64,000 bases of DNA from a virus: positions 310,001 to 374,000 of the IMG/VR virus record IMGVR_UViG_3300032315_001715. The stretch is one strand, 5' to 3'. Positions 1-7,060 of the stretch are shown here, in pieces. Below the pieces are notes generated by a model. That model saw nothing but the letters and a program-made list of their open reading frames with translations. It was not told the origin of the DNA and made no database searches. Positions within the stretch are counted from its first letter, which is position 1, and each line of letters begins with the position of its first letter. A program made the translations under genes and the position numbers.

Positions 1-174
1 GGCCTCAAACAGGATGGATCCAGGACGATCATCACCAAACCTCTCCCTGCACCATGCTCGCATGTCTCCGATCTGCGTCATGCGTTCCTTGGGGATCGAC
101 ACGCAATGTCCCAACACATATCGAATGAGATCTGGCCGGGAATACCCGGTGAAATCGTCCCGTTCGGTTTGCAT
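1..174 (-). CDS. Hypothetical protein, N-terminal part (runs off window)
   Basis: Reading the minus strand from an ATG at 174-172 gives 58 uninterrupted codons (MQTERDDFTGYS... ending ...SILFEA) up to the window edge. The ATG overlaps the TGA stop of the upstream glutathionylspermidine-synthase-like gene by one base (TGATG), so the two are probably translationally coupled and this is the last visible gene of the ligase-GSPS operon. I recognise no domain in this fragment; it is charged and soluble-looking. Confidence 0.6.
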   Translation of the reverse strand, partial: MQTERDDFTGYSRPDLIRYVLGHCVSIPKERMTQIGDMRAWCRERFGDDRPGSILFEA

Positions 175-1322
175 CACAGGAACCAGTGCGGTACCACGCG
201 GCTGCGATCACGAACGATCTCCCGATCATGATCACGAACGATCATGCCGGCGGATTTGTTACCTACCACCCAGCTACCAATCACCGCATGATTACCGTCC
301 TGCTTGAACAGGTTGGCACGCTGCTGATAGATCCTGCGGCCCTGGTAAATGCCATCGGTCTTGTCCACTACTTGCCCAGAGCTAACAATGTCAATGTTTG
401 CGCCCTCGCGGCTCAGCAGAGGCTTGGCAACGTAATCCGTGGTCATCTCCTCGGCGGTCCACTTGGCCGGCAGGATGTTGGGGTGGTCCGGGAACATCTC
501 ATGTAGGATTGGCAGGATGCCCTTGTTGCTAAGGATCATCTTCCAAACGGGCTCAACGATACCGCTGACGTCGTTGCGTGTATAGCTGCCGAAGTCATCG
601 TCCGTCATCCACTCCCAGGGATAGAGCTTGAACCAATACTTGATCTGACGATCCTCTAGGTCCACGAACTTGCCATCCAGCCAGCCGATCTTGGCAAGAT
701 CGATGAAATCCGTGTCCATGCCGGCCTGCGTGGCCAGGTCTTGTAGATACCGACAGGTTTGGCGCTCCTCCTCGTTTTCCTCGTAGCCAGCAAAGTAAAA
801 GCGCTCACCCGGGGTCATGATGGTGCGAAGCTCACCAAATCGTTCCTGTAGCTTTTCGTGCAGGCTGTTGAACTGATCGCAGCCCTTGTGGGTGTCCTGC
901 AACCAGAACCACTGCATCAGCGCGCTTTCAATCACCATAGTGGGCGTATCGGCGTTGTATTCCAGCATCTTGGGCAGCGACTTGCCATCGTAGGCAAAGT
1001 CAAAACGCCCATACAGGCTCGGATCCTGACGAGCCCAGCTCCACTGGATGTAATCGTGATAGAGCACGGGAATGCCCATCTTTTTCATGAGGTCGGTGTC
1101 CTTGAACACACGATCCACGGCTTCGATGCAGCGATCATGGCACTCTTCCGTGGCAGCTTCAAGCTCGTCCACTTCAGCAGCGGTGAACTCATAGGCCACG
1201 CTTTCGTCCCAATAGGTGCCATCGCCACCGTCGGCTGGCAATCCAGCCGTGTGGTAGGTAAACCCGATTTCTTCAGCCCGCTCGGTCCAATTAGCCCGAG
1301 GCTTAACCACATGTCGCTTCAT
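174..1322 (-). CDS. Glutathionylspermidine-synthase-like ATP-grasp ligase (YgiC/YjfC family)
   Basis: The 382-residue protein matches the short, amidase-less glutathionylspermidine-synthase family represented by E. coli YgiC and YjfC (about 386 residues). Recognisable family segments include NADTPT, the FKLYPWEWM stretch, SNKGILPILHEMFPDHPNILPA, and KPLLSREGAN followed by IGSWVV near the C terminus. Members use ATP to make amide bonds; the true substrate of the YgiC/YjfC branch is not settled, so glutathionylspermidine is not assured. A longer start exists at 1367, but ATG 1322 is preceded by GCAGGAG at good spacing and lies one base from the stop of the DUF1190 gene. The DUF350-DUF1190-GSPS order is the same as in the bacterial yjfLMC locus. 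Confidence 0.9.
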   Translation of the reverse strand: MKRHVVKPRANWTERAEEIGFTYHTAGLPADGGDGTYWDESVAYEFTAAEVDELEAATEECHDRCIEAVDRVFKDTDLMKKMGIPVLYHDYIQWSWARQDPSLYGRFDFAYDGKSLPKMLEYNADTPTMVIESALMQWFWLQDTHKGCDQFNSLHEKLQERFGELRTIMTPGERFYFAGYEENEEERQTCRYLQDLATQAGMDTDFIDLAKIGWLDGKFVDLEDRQIKYWFKLYPWEWMTDDDFGSYTRNDVSGIVEPVWKMILSNKGILPILHEMFPDHPNILPAKWTAEEMTTDYVAKPLLSREGANIDIVSSGQVVDKTDGIYQGRRIYQQRANLFKQDGNHAVIGSWVVGNKSAGMIVRDHDREIVRDRSRVVPHWFL

Positions 1323-1323
1323 G

Positions 1324-1941
1324 TTATGCTCCTGCTGCTCCCGAGCCTGCTCTGCCAAATCCACCACGTGCGGCTGCGCTCGGCGCTGCTACCGCTGCTC
1401 TACCTGCTGCAGGTGCGGGTGAACTGATGCCTGATCGCGCTGCACCTGAGCTCATACCGCTACCAAGGCTGCCAGAGGAGTAAGGAACGCCACCGCCGTG
1501 GAAGCTGCCGACAAACACCGCTGATCCGCCCGACCGTGTACCACCTGCTACCACCTGGCGACCGTCGCGTTCACGATCCGTGGCAGGATTTTGATATCCC
1601 TGCAGGTACACAGGCCTCGTGGTGTCTAATGCGCGGCCAACCATGAAACCGACCATGGCGGGAAGCCAAACGTCAGTTGAACCGGTGCTGACATTGTTGC
1701 AGCGCTCATGTCCGCGGTCCATGCAGGATTCCTGGCTGGAATATCGTGGACCAGTTGCGATGTGATTTCCAAGGGCTTGGGCATATCGTGTATCGCAATC
1801 AGTGCCGCCTGACGATCGACACTGTTCGATGGATTCATAAATGGCCTGTCCTTCTCGAGGGGTGTCGTCATTGCATGCCGCAAGGGCAACCGCACTGACA
1901 GTCCCAAGAAGTACCAAGGCAATCTGTCTTGAATGTTTCAT
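1324..1941 (-). CDS. DUF1190 lipoprotein (YgiB/YjfM-like)
   Basis: 205 residues starting with a lipoprotein signal (MKHSRQIALVLLGTVSAVALAAC, lipobox LAAC with Cys22), so probably exported and lipidated. The middle has the Cys-containing repeats of the YgiB/DUF1190 family (spaced C..C pairs near QCRSSGGTDC and SCMDRGHERC) and the WLPAMVGFMVGR hydrophobic segment. The C terminus is Gly/Ser/Ala-rich and ends in the RGGFG motif also seen in YgiB. A good Shine-Dalgarno (CGGAGACAAC) precedes the ATG, and a sigma70-like promoter lies at 1959-1986. It sits between DUF350 and the ATP-grasp gene, as in bacteria. Confidence 0.85.
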   Translation of the reverse strand: MKHSRQIALVLLGTVSAVALAACNDDTPREGQAIYESIEQCRSSGGTDCDTRYAQALGNHIATGPRYSSQESCMDRGHERCNNVSTGSTDVWLPAMVGFMVGRALDTTRPVYLQGYQNPATDRERDGRQVVAGGTRSGGSAVFVGSFHGGGVPYSSGSLGSGMSSGAARSGISSPAPAAGRAAVAAPSAAARGGFGRAGSGAAGA

Positions 1942-1958
1942 GTTGTCTCCGTAGTGCT

Positions 1959-1986
1959 ATTATAGCAGGTTCCTGCTTTCGGTCAA
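1959..1986 (-). promoter_or_regulatory. Sigma70-like promoter for DUF1190-GSPS
   Basis: On the minus strand TTGACC, a 16-base spacer ending in TGC, then a perfect TATAAT. It lies 18 bases upstream of the DUF1190 start. The same architecture occurs before the DNA ligase gene. Confidence 0.75.
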
Positions 1987-1990
1987 TGGT

Positions 1991-2386
1991 TTAATAGACC
2001 AAACAAGCAGCTTGCAGGATCCCAATGGCCATGCTGCCACCACCCAGCATCACGGCATTGGCCATGCACTCGTCCGATGCGATCTTCTTTTGCAGGTTAC
2101 CAAACACAAAGTTCAGCAGTTCCCACATGCCTAGCTGAACTACCAGGCTGATGGCGCACCAAACGAGCTTGTCCGTCCATCCGGTGCTGTGGATGATCAC
2201 GCTGCTCATGGCGATCACCATGCCCACGGCAGTGCCTAGATAGCTGATGGCCGCCGCGGTGTTGCCCTCGCGGATCAGCTTGATCTCGTCATACGGCGTG
2301 ACCAGCTTGTATGCGTAAAGTGCCAGTGCCAACATGGCAATGCTGGAAAGGAAATAAATGAGGAAATTTGGCAGTGTGCTGAGCAT
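1991..2386 (-). CDS. DUF350 inner-membrane protein (YjfL-like)
   Basis: 131 residues with about four hydrophobic segments (residues ~7-27, ~48-66, ~74-94, ~110-130). The central TAAAISYLGTAVGMVIAMSS is typical of DUF350, whose members are predicted inner-membrane proteins of unknown activity. In E. coli the yjfL gene accompanies yjfM (DUF1190) and yjfC (GSPS-like), exactly the order here. The association suggests that membrane, lipoprotein and ligase act together on an envelope or peptide substrate; this is inference. Confidence 0.85.
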   Translation of the reverse strand: MLSTLPNFLIYFLSSIAMLALALYAYKLVTPYDEIKLIREGNTAAAISYLGTAVGMVIAMSSVIIHSTGWTDKLVWCAISLVVQLGMWELLNFVFGNLQKKIASDECMANAVMLGGGSMAIGILQAACLVY

Positions 2387-2408
2387 GATTGTCTCCTTTG
2401 TGCTCGTT

Positions 2409-2651
2409 TTATGCCCAGGTTAGCTGGGCTAGAAAAATGTACGGTCCAGTGGTCATCAACAGTTCGTCATAGGGTTTCATGCCTAGCTTTGATGAACTAA
2501 CACGCCTGATCCACCATGATCGAACGCCCGGGCCGTGGCTACGACCTATGTTAGCTCGACACCAGGTTTTCAATGCTTGCAATTCATCACGATCATCCGG
2601 ACGAAAGACCAGCACCGGCAACCCTTGATAAGTGTCCGAATAGCTTTTCAA
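2409..2651 (-). CDS. Hypothetical protein, 80 aa
   Basis: The reading frame starts with TTG at 2651, overlapping the TGA stop of the upstream membrane protein (TTGA), and runs 80 codons. Trp/Arg-rich centre (VRSWWIRRV) with no domain I recognise. It is kept because it tiles perfectly between neighbours of the ligase operon; the non-ATG start and weak Shine-Dalgarno make the exact N terminus uncertain. Confidence 0.5.
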   Translation of the reverse strand: MKSYSDTYQGLPVLVFRPDDRDELQALKTWCRANIGRSHGPGVRSWWIRRVSSSKLGMKPYDELLMTTGPYIFLAQLTWA

Positions 2652-2836
2652 AAGAACGGCTCTCGGCGCTGCGTCGGCAGTTTCCCGCGGAATTTACGGT
2701 CAACCCATCGGCGAAATCGTCCAAGGGTTTGACCAAAAGCACGGCTTCCCATCCACATCATACCGATCGCCATGCCAAGCAACGGCGGCATCGCTAAAAA
2801 CATCGCCATTAACAACCAATTAGTCATGGCTGTCAT
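2648..2836 (-). CDS. Small membrane protein, 62 aa
   Basis: One long hydrophobic segment near the N terminus (residues ~6-29, Met/Leu-rich with GMAIGMMWMG) followed by a strongly basic tail (GRFRRWVDRKFRGK). This suggests an N-out/C-in single-pass inner-membrane peptide. Its start overlaps the end of the preceding 72-aa gene by 17 bases and its stop overlaps the following TTG start. No family recognised. Confidence 0.55.
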   Translation of the reverse strand: MTAMTNWLLMAMFLAMPPLLGMAIGMMWMGSRAFGQTLGRFRRWVDRKFRGKLPTQRREPFF

Positions 2837-3038
2837 TCCATCTGAGTATTGCTAGGGTGCGATCAAAATCACACATGGCAAAGTGCTCGGCTTGCTTTCT
2901 CAAATTTTGGTCATAAATCAGGCACAGCAACTCCGGTCGAGTCGTCTCGAGATTGCCGGCTACCTTGCTGTCGTAGACCGCATCAATTGCCCGACCTAGA
3001 TCATCATCTGACATGGCTAGCAGCCATCCATTAAGCAT
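2820..3038 (-). CDS. Hypothetical protein, 72 aa
   Basis: Its ATG overlaps the ligase stop by one base (TGATG), which indicates coupled translation directly behind DNA ligase. The product is helical-looking and mildly acidic, with two Cys and no signal or membrane segment. I do not recognise the family. The tight tiling with the ligase supports it as a real gene. Confidence 0.6.
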   Translation of the reverse strand: MLNGWLLAMSDDDLGRAIDAVYDSKVAGNLETTRPELLCLIYDQNLRKQAEHFAMCDFDRTLAILRWNDSHD

Positions 3039-4441
3039 CAGATCTTCTCCCCCGGTTCCCAGCCACGGAATTGCATGAACACCGGAAACCGCAGGCTCCA
3101 GCTATCGCCCTTTTGGCTCTTGGTTAGTGCATCTCCCTTGATTTCAACGATACGGCCCAAGACGGCGTTGCGATCAGCCCAGATCGCATCTCGCAGCTCT
3201 TCACTATAACCGCCGCCAACCGTTACCTCGACCAGCTTGCCTTGATCTGTGCCTCGGCAAATCAATCCGCCCAAAGTGTTGGCAAACTTGCTTTCAGGCT
3301 TGCCGGGTTCAAATCCAATCACTTCTAGATCAACGGTGATCCATGGCTTGATCTTTAGCCATGCATCGGTGCGCTTGGTTCGATATGTGGACGACGGGTC
3401 CTTGATCATCACGCCCTCATAGCCAGCCTCGATGGTCTCAGCGTTGAACTCCTTGAGGGCCTGTTGGCCTTCCTTGGTATTGAGATCAACCCTAAGCTTG
3501 GGTACCACGTAGATAGCACCGCTAGAAATCTCATCCAGTAATGGCTGGAATTCCACCAACGCTTCATGCCGTTGTGTTTGCGTAAGATTGCACTCTCCGG
3601 CAAGGAAATCCGCCATGGGTAAGCAATCAAACAGCGCGAGCTTGGCATCCTTGGTATCGGCCTTGCCCTTGCCTCGATTGAGCTGCTTCATCAGGGCCTG
3701 GAAGCTGCGGCTGGTCATCTCGCCGTCTAATACCATGCTACACTTGAGGCTAGGTAACAGCTTGGCTTGCATGGCTGCGATATGCTCAAAATTGGTGTTG
3801 ATGCGCCCTTCTCGAGTGTAGTGTGTGACCTCGTTGCGCTCCTTGTCGAGGAAGCTCAACACCCGCACACCGTCGAGCTTGATATCAATCAGCTTGGAGC
3901 CGATCATTTTCTTGGGATGGTCTTCGCCGTTCTTAGCCAACTGGCAGCTGAACTCCGGGATGATATAGGGTTCAGCTGCGGCGCCGTTTTTGCCCAAGAC
4001 CTTGTTGATGGTGCTGTCAGTGCAGCCGCATTTGAAATCCTTCAGCAAAACGCGGCGATAAAACCCGTTCCAATCCCGAACGTTGGCGGTATCAGATGCG
4101 GCACGCAATGCATCTCGAGCGGCATTGCCGCTGAGCTCACGGGTTTCTAGCTTGGCCGCGATCGCCTTGAAATCATTCCAGGTGAATGTGCTGGCTGGTT
4201 GTGGCGCATCGTCCTCATCGGTGATCAACGGGGCCTTTCGCACGCCATATGTGCGCAGCGCATCATACGCCATGAGAGCTCCTTCAAAGAACTCAATCAA
4301 TCCTGCATCCCAAGCTGCTTGGATGATGTGCTCCTTGTGACCACGAGCAGAGACCGATTCCAGCGCGTAGATTACATCGGCAGCGGTGAGCAGATTTAGC
4401 GAGGATGGATCAAAGTCGTCGTCGGAATGGGCATCGGCCAT
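3038..4441 (-). CDS. ATP-dependent DNA ligase, T4 gp30-like
   Basis: 467 residues, close to T4 gp30 (487). Residues ~1-175 form the helical DNA-binding region. Nucleotidyltransferase motif I is IKLDGVR with the AMP-accepting Lys188; LDGE (motif III region) follows near 240, EGVMIKD (motif IV) near 340 and WLKIKPW (motif V) near 360. The OB domain ends the protein. It seals nicks during phage DNA replication and repair. AAGGAG stands 6 bases before the ATG, and a consensus promoter lies at 4467-4494, so this is the first gene of the minus-strand operon running to the window edge. Confidence 0.95.
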   Translation of the reverse strand: MADAHSDDDFDPSSLNLLTAADVIYALESVSARGHKEHIIQAAWDAGLIEFFEGALMAYDALRTYGVRKAPLITDEDDAPQPASTFTWNDFKAIAAKLETRELSGNAARDALRAASDTANVRDWNGFYRRVLLKDFKCGCTDSTINKVLGKNGAAAEPYIIPEFSCQLAKNGEDHPKKMIGSKLIDIKLDGVRVLSFLDKERNEVTHYTREGRINTNFEHIAAMQAKLLPSLKCSMVLDGEMTSRSFQALMKQLNRGKGKADTKDAKLALFDCLPMADFLAGECNLTQTQRHEALVEFQPLLDEISSGAIYVVPKLRVDLNTKEGQQALKEFNAETIEAGYEGVMIKDPSSTYRTKRTDAWLKIKPWITVDLEVIGFEPGKPESKFANTLGGLICRGTDQGKLVEVTVGGGYSEELRDAIWADRNAVLGRIVEIKGDALTKSQKGDSWSLRFPVFMQFRGWEPGEKI

Positions 4442-4466
4442 GTTATTCTCCTTGTTGCGTTGCTAG

Positions 4467-4494
4467 ATTATAGCACGGATTGCAGCATGGTCAA
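4467..4494 (-). promoter_or_regulatory. Sigma70-like promoter for the ligase operon
   Basis: Minus strand: TTGACC, 16-base spacer ending TGC, TATAAT. The -10 box is 26 bases upstream of the ligase ATG. It has near-consensus boxes and the same extended TGC as the promoter at 1959-1986. Confidence 0.8.
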
Positions 4495-4544
4495 GCGATT
4501 TAATCCTGGATGGTGCGGCACCGCATGGATCCGTTGGATGGATT

Positions 4545-4990
4545 ACGCTGTGTTTGCGGTTGGCTGGGGTCATAGACCATATCTCCCCCGCGGTTAAATG
4601 GGGGAGATGTATCGTGGCTGCGTACAGGCAGTTTCCACAGACCGAATTTTCATGCTGCTTATTAAAGCGTCTGGCGGTTGTCCGGTACCAGAATCACATG
4701 CACATCTTGGATTTTTTTTAATCCAACAGCGGGGGAGCAAAGCAGGGTATTCGATCAACCTGCTTGCGCTTGATCGTTAACAACGTCAGTTAGAGCGATC
4801 CGTTTTGTCAGCCGGCTTCACCGGAGAAGATAATTTCGTGACCTCGATGCCGCCTTGATCAACTATACCGAGCTCGGGCTGGGGAGATTTATACGTTGGC
4901 ACAGCCGTGCTTCTCGGTCGCCCGCAGCGGGCATTTGTTCGCGTTCCTGACGGTAACCGTCCCTTCCGCGAGTGGATTCAGTACCACCAT
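4545..4990 (-). ncRNA. Large structured noncoding RNA, copy A
   Basis: No credible gene occupies 4442-5090. The minus strand aligns end to end with the plus strand of 54875-55330. Invariant blocks in the same order include GCGGAAGG, AGGAACGCGAACAA, GAAGCACGGCTGTGCC, ATCTTCTCCGGTGA, GGATCGCTCTA, TAACGATCA, AGATGTGCAT, CTGGTACCGG and CAACCGCCAG. Between them are hairpins whose arms differ but still pair: here GACGG/CCGTC, GCCCG/CGGGC, GGATT/AATCC, GCTT/AAGC and CTCCCCC/GGGGGAG. The best-conserved core is 4575-4987 (413 nt). Compensatory changes in at least four stems argue for a functional RNA rather than a protein. The class is not recognised. It lies between a terminator (5058-5083) and the ligase promoter, so it is probably an independent transcript. 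Confidence 0.8.
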
Positions 4991-5057
4991 GTCATGTCTG
5001 CTATATGAAGTTTGTGATGTTACCGGCATTTGAGGTTTGGTTACAAATGATAAAATA

Positions 5058-5083
5058 GAAAGCGGGCCAAAAGGCCCGCTTTC
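5058..5083 (-). terminator. Rho-independent terminator behind the 289-aa gene
   Basis: Perfect 11-bp inverted repeat (GAAAGCGGGCC / GGCCCGCTTTC) with a 4-base AAAA loop, 8 bases after the minus-strand stop at 5091. The flanks give a T-rich tail in both directions, so it may work bidirectionally. Confidence 0.85.
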
Positions 5084-5090
5084 TTTTGGT

Positions 5091-5960
5091 TTATCCTTTC
5101 CAGTCGGATGGAGGTTTGCATCCGCTGGCATCATATGCAGGAAATGGATTAGCCTGGTATGACACATCACGCTTCTTTCGAAGCCTGATGCCCATTTTCT
5201 CCAGGTTCTTGGCCGTGTTGTAATACATGGCCAGCACAGCATCCGGTTGGTTTGGATTAGCCCTGCTGAACTGCGTGGTCTGCGTTTGCCACGTCGTGGC
5301 ATTGCCGAATCCGGTGCCAACATCCTGTGTTACCGGGCTGCTGGTTAGGCTTTGCTGCATTGCGGCGCCGATGATGCCGCCACTGGTCTTGACCTCGGCA
5401 GAATTCATGGGCATTGCCGCAGCAGCAGATTTTACCATGCTGGCATTGATGCGCCGATCGCTTGATTCGGTTAACGCTGCGCCCACCCATGTGTTATTGA
5501 TGGATGATATCTGTGACCCGTAACCTATAAGTCCTCGCGTCATGTAGTAGTCTTCGTGCCGTGTTGGTTCGACATATTCCGAAAATACCATCGCACCAAT
5601 GACCCCGGTATTGGAAGTGCTGCCGCCTATGGCATTAACATAGCTGTCCCTGCTGCGGCTGAAGAAGAACTCCGCAGCTTCTTGGTTGCTGATCTTCCAC
5701 CCAGGAATGCTGATGGTATCCTGTGCATTGACAACGTATCCTTGGCTGCTTGGACCGGCAGGCTTGCCTTCCAGTATGTCAAGTCCGTCAACACTCAGTA
5801 TGAACAATGCACGCGATTGCGTGTTGTTCCTGATATCGATGGTATAGTTGTTGCCTTCCCTGCCTTCGATCCAGACAGCACCATTGTGATAGTATTCATC
5901 GGCAGGGGTCCGACCCCTAGGACGCACGATCATCTCGTAGCGCCTTGCGTTGTCTAGCAT
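5091..5960 (-). CDS. Hypothetical virion/surface-type protein, 289 aa
   Basis: Globular protein without signal or membrane segments. The N-terminal half contains a pattern I have seen in phage and bacterial proteins of unknown role (WIEGREGNNYTIDIRNN ... VLSVDGLDILEGKPA ... GYVV ... ISIPGW), probably a beta-sandwich. The C-terminal half is Ser/Thr/Gln-rich. It follows the VWA-domain gene 11 bases downstream with an AAGGAG-type ribosome site and ends at a strong terminator, so the two form a small operon. A structural or cell-surface role is a guess. Confidence 0.7.
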   Translation of the reverse strand: MLDNARRYEMIVRPRGRTPADEYYHNGAVWIEGREGNNYTIDIRNNTQSRALFILSVDGLDILEGKPAGPSSQGYVVNAQDTISIPGWKISNQEAAEFFFSRSRDSYVNAIGGSTSNTGVIGAMVFSEYVEPTRHEDYYMTRGLIGYGSQISSINNTWVGAALTESSDRRINASMVKSAAAAMPMNSAEVKTSGGIIGAAMQQSLTSSPVTQDVGTGFGNATTWQTQTTQFSRANPNQPDAVLAMYYNTAKNLEKMGIRLRKKRDVSYQANPFPAYDASGCKPPSDWKG

Positions 5961-5971
5961 GTTGCTGCTCC

Positions 5972-6736
5972 TTACTTCATCGACTTCAGTTCGTCGGTGG
6001 TGTAGAGACCAGTGCTGTAAAGCTCTGCCGTTGAAACGCCTGCTGACTTTGCCATGCGCATGCGCGAGGTGCTAGCACTGACCGAGGCCATCGTTGCACC
6101 CATGTTGGCGGTAGAGTAGTTAACGCTGTTCGCCGCGCTCATGCCAAACCTGCTACCAACGCTGAATGCGTCGATGTTGGCACCGAGGAACGTAAAGGTC
6201 CAGTCAGCCTTTTCGGCCGCAGCAACCATGTCCTTGATCTGTTGGTTGTTGAACCTGCGAGAACTGTTTTCCTCACCATCGGTCATTATGGTGATGATCA
6301 CACCGGGGCGGTCCTTCTTTTTGCTAGCAGCAAGCACCGCATTGACGCTGTTGATGGTTTCGCCAATGGCATCCAACAGATTGGTGCCGCCCGCTGGGGT
6401 ATAACCGGCATGATCAAGCATTGGAACTTCTGAAAGAGGTCGTCCTTGATAAACGGTATTAACCTTATAGCCTTCGAATTTCACCAACGTAAGATAACCA
6501 GCTCCGGCAGTTGCTTCAGCGGCCTTTTGCCCTTGGACGAATTCGTTGAATCCGACGATGGTGGTGTCTCGGCAGATCCCCATGCTGCCGCTTTCGTCAA
6601 GAACGATGGCGATCAAGGTACCGTTCTTGCCGGCCTTCTTGAACTTGATCGGATTTGATTGTGCATCGGGGGTTGAGATCTGGACTGCGGCATTAACATT
6701 GACGGCAAGGCCAGGAAAAGGATTTGGTAAGTTCAT
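5972..6736 (-). CDS. von Willebrand factor A domain protein
   Basis: 254 residues. The MIDAS metal site DESGS (Asp47, Ser49, Ser51) follows a hydrophobic beta strand (LIAIVL), and the TIMTDGEENSS segment near 150 supplies the later MIDAS loop. VWA domains bind partners through a metal ion; phage versions of this TerY-like type have no established role. The first ~35 residues are low-complexity and the last ~60 Ser/Met-rich. Two perfect hairpins (6761-6778, 6794-6817) lie in the 5' leader, and GAAGG precedes the ATG. Confidence 0.85.
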   Translation of the reverse strand: MNLPNPFPGLAVNVNAAVQISTPDAQSNPIKFKKAGKNGTLIAIVLDESGSMGICRDTTIVGFNEFVQGQKAAEATAGAGYLTLVKFEGYKVNTVYQGRPLSEVPMLDHAGYTPAGGTNLLDAIGETINSVNAVLAASKKKDRPGVIITIMTDGEENSSRRFNNQQIKDMVAAAEKADWTFTFLGANIDAFSVGSRFGMSAANSVNYSTANMGATMASVSASTSRMRMAKSAGVSTAELYSTGLYTTDELKSMK

Positions 6737-6760
6737 GTTTTACCTTCGAGGGCTTTACTG

Positions 6761-6817
6761 CCGAGAATCACCTCTCGGTCTTTCTGCCTCAGATATGTGA
6801 GCACCATTGCTCACATA
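6761..6817 (-). promoter_or_regulatory. Two-hairpin 5' leader of the VWA gene
   Basis: Two perfect inverted repeats upstream of the VWA start: TATGTGAGC/GCTCACATA with a 6-base loop (6794-6817) and CCGAGA/TCTCGG with a 6-base loop (6761-6778). Neither is followed by a T-run, so they look like leader structures, not terminators. Confidence 0.45.
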
Positions 6818-6847
6818 ATATTATGCACAAATGTAGGTTAACTTTCA

Positions 6848-6914
6848 ATAAATATTGATGCGATTCACGGGATGGCAGTCCCTAATCGCTCTATAACTTG
6901 ATAGGAGTTACAGC
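6848..6914 (+). promoter_or_regulatory. Late-type box plus 30-nt hairpin leader (copy 1)
   Basis: AATAAATA at 6848-6855, then a 30-nt hairpin at 6860-6889: outer stem GCGATT/AATCGC, inner stem GGGA/TCCC, loop TGGCAG, with CAC and T bulges. After it come TCTATA and a ribosome site AGGAG before the ATG at 6917. The same arrangement with a different but still paired outer stem is found on the minus strand at 37503-37532. Confidence 0.55.
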
Positions 6915-6916
6915 AA

Positions 6917-7058
6917 ATGGATGCTAATCCATATTTATCAAACAAGTATTCTAAATGGTATTATCAAATAGTTGATCAAGCATGATGGATTAAGAAAACA
7001 ATTTGCAACGGATCCCGGGGATGGTTGGATTTTAGGTAAGGGCAAAACCAAGATCTAA
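6917..7058 (+). pseudogene. Decayed HNH-type homing endonuclease remnant
   Basis: The ATG at 6917 (AGGAG 10 bases upstream) opens 22 codons, MDANPYLSNKYSKWYYQIVD..., the usual beginning of phage HNH endonucleases. It then hits TGA at 6983-6985. In another frame, 6981-7058 encodes HDGLRKQFATDP-GDGWILGKGK and stops with TAA, which resembles the C-terminal tail of the same kind of protein. The catalytic HNH core is missing. I read this as an internal deletion with frameshift, leaving both ends. The fragment directly abuts the 3' end of the bilin reductase gene on the other strand. Confidence 0.55.
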
Positions 7059-7060
7059 GA

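Noticed and set aside
858-1427. 189-codon plus-strand ORF over the GSPS-like gene
   Set aside because: The minus frame is a well-conserved enzyme; the plus frame has no support.
4598-4780. Plus-strand ORF of 60 codons
   Set aside because: Overlaps conserved RNA structure, lacks a ribosome site and resembles no protein.
4545-4990. Group I intron as an explanation of the RNA
   Set aside because: AGATATGGTC resembles the S element, but no matching R element (CAGAGACTA-like) was found and neither copy interrupts a gene.
4889-5323. Minus-strand ORF of 144 codons
   Set aside because: It runs through the terminator, the 289-aa gene and the conserved RNA; in copy B the equivalent frame is broken, so coding is not conserved.
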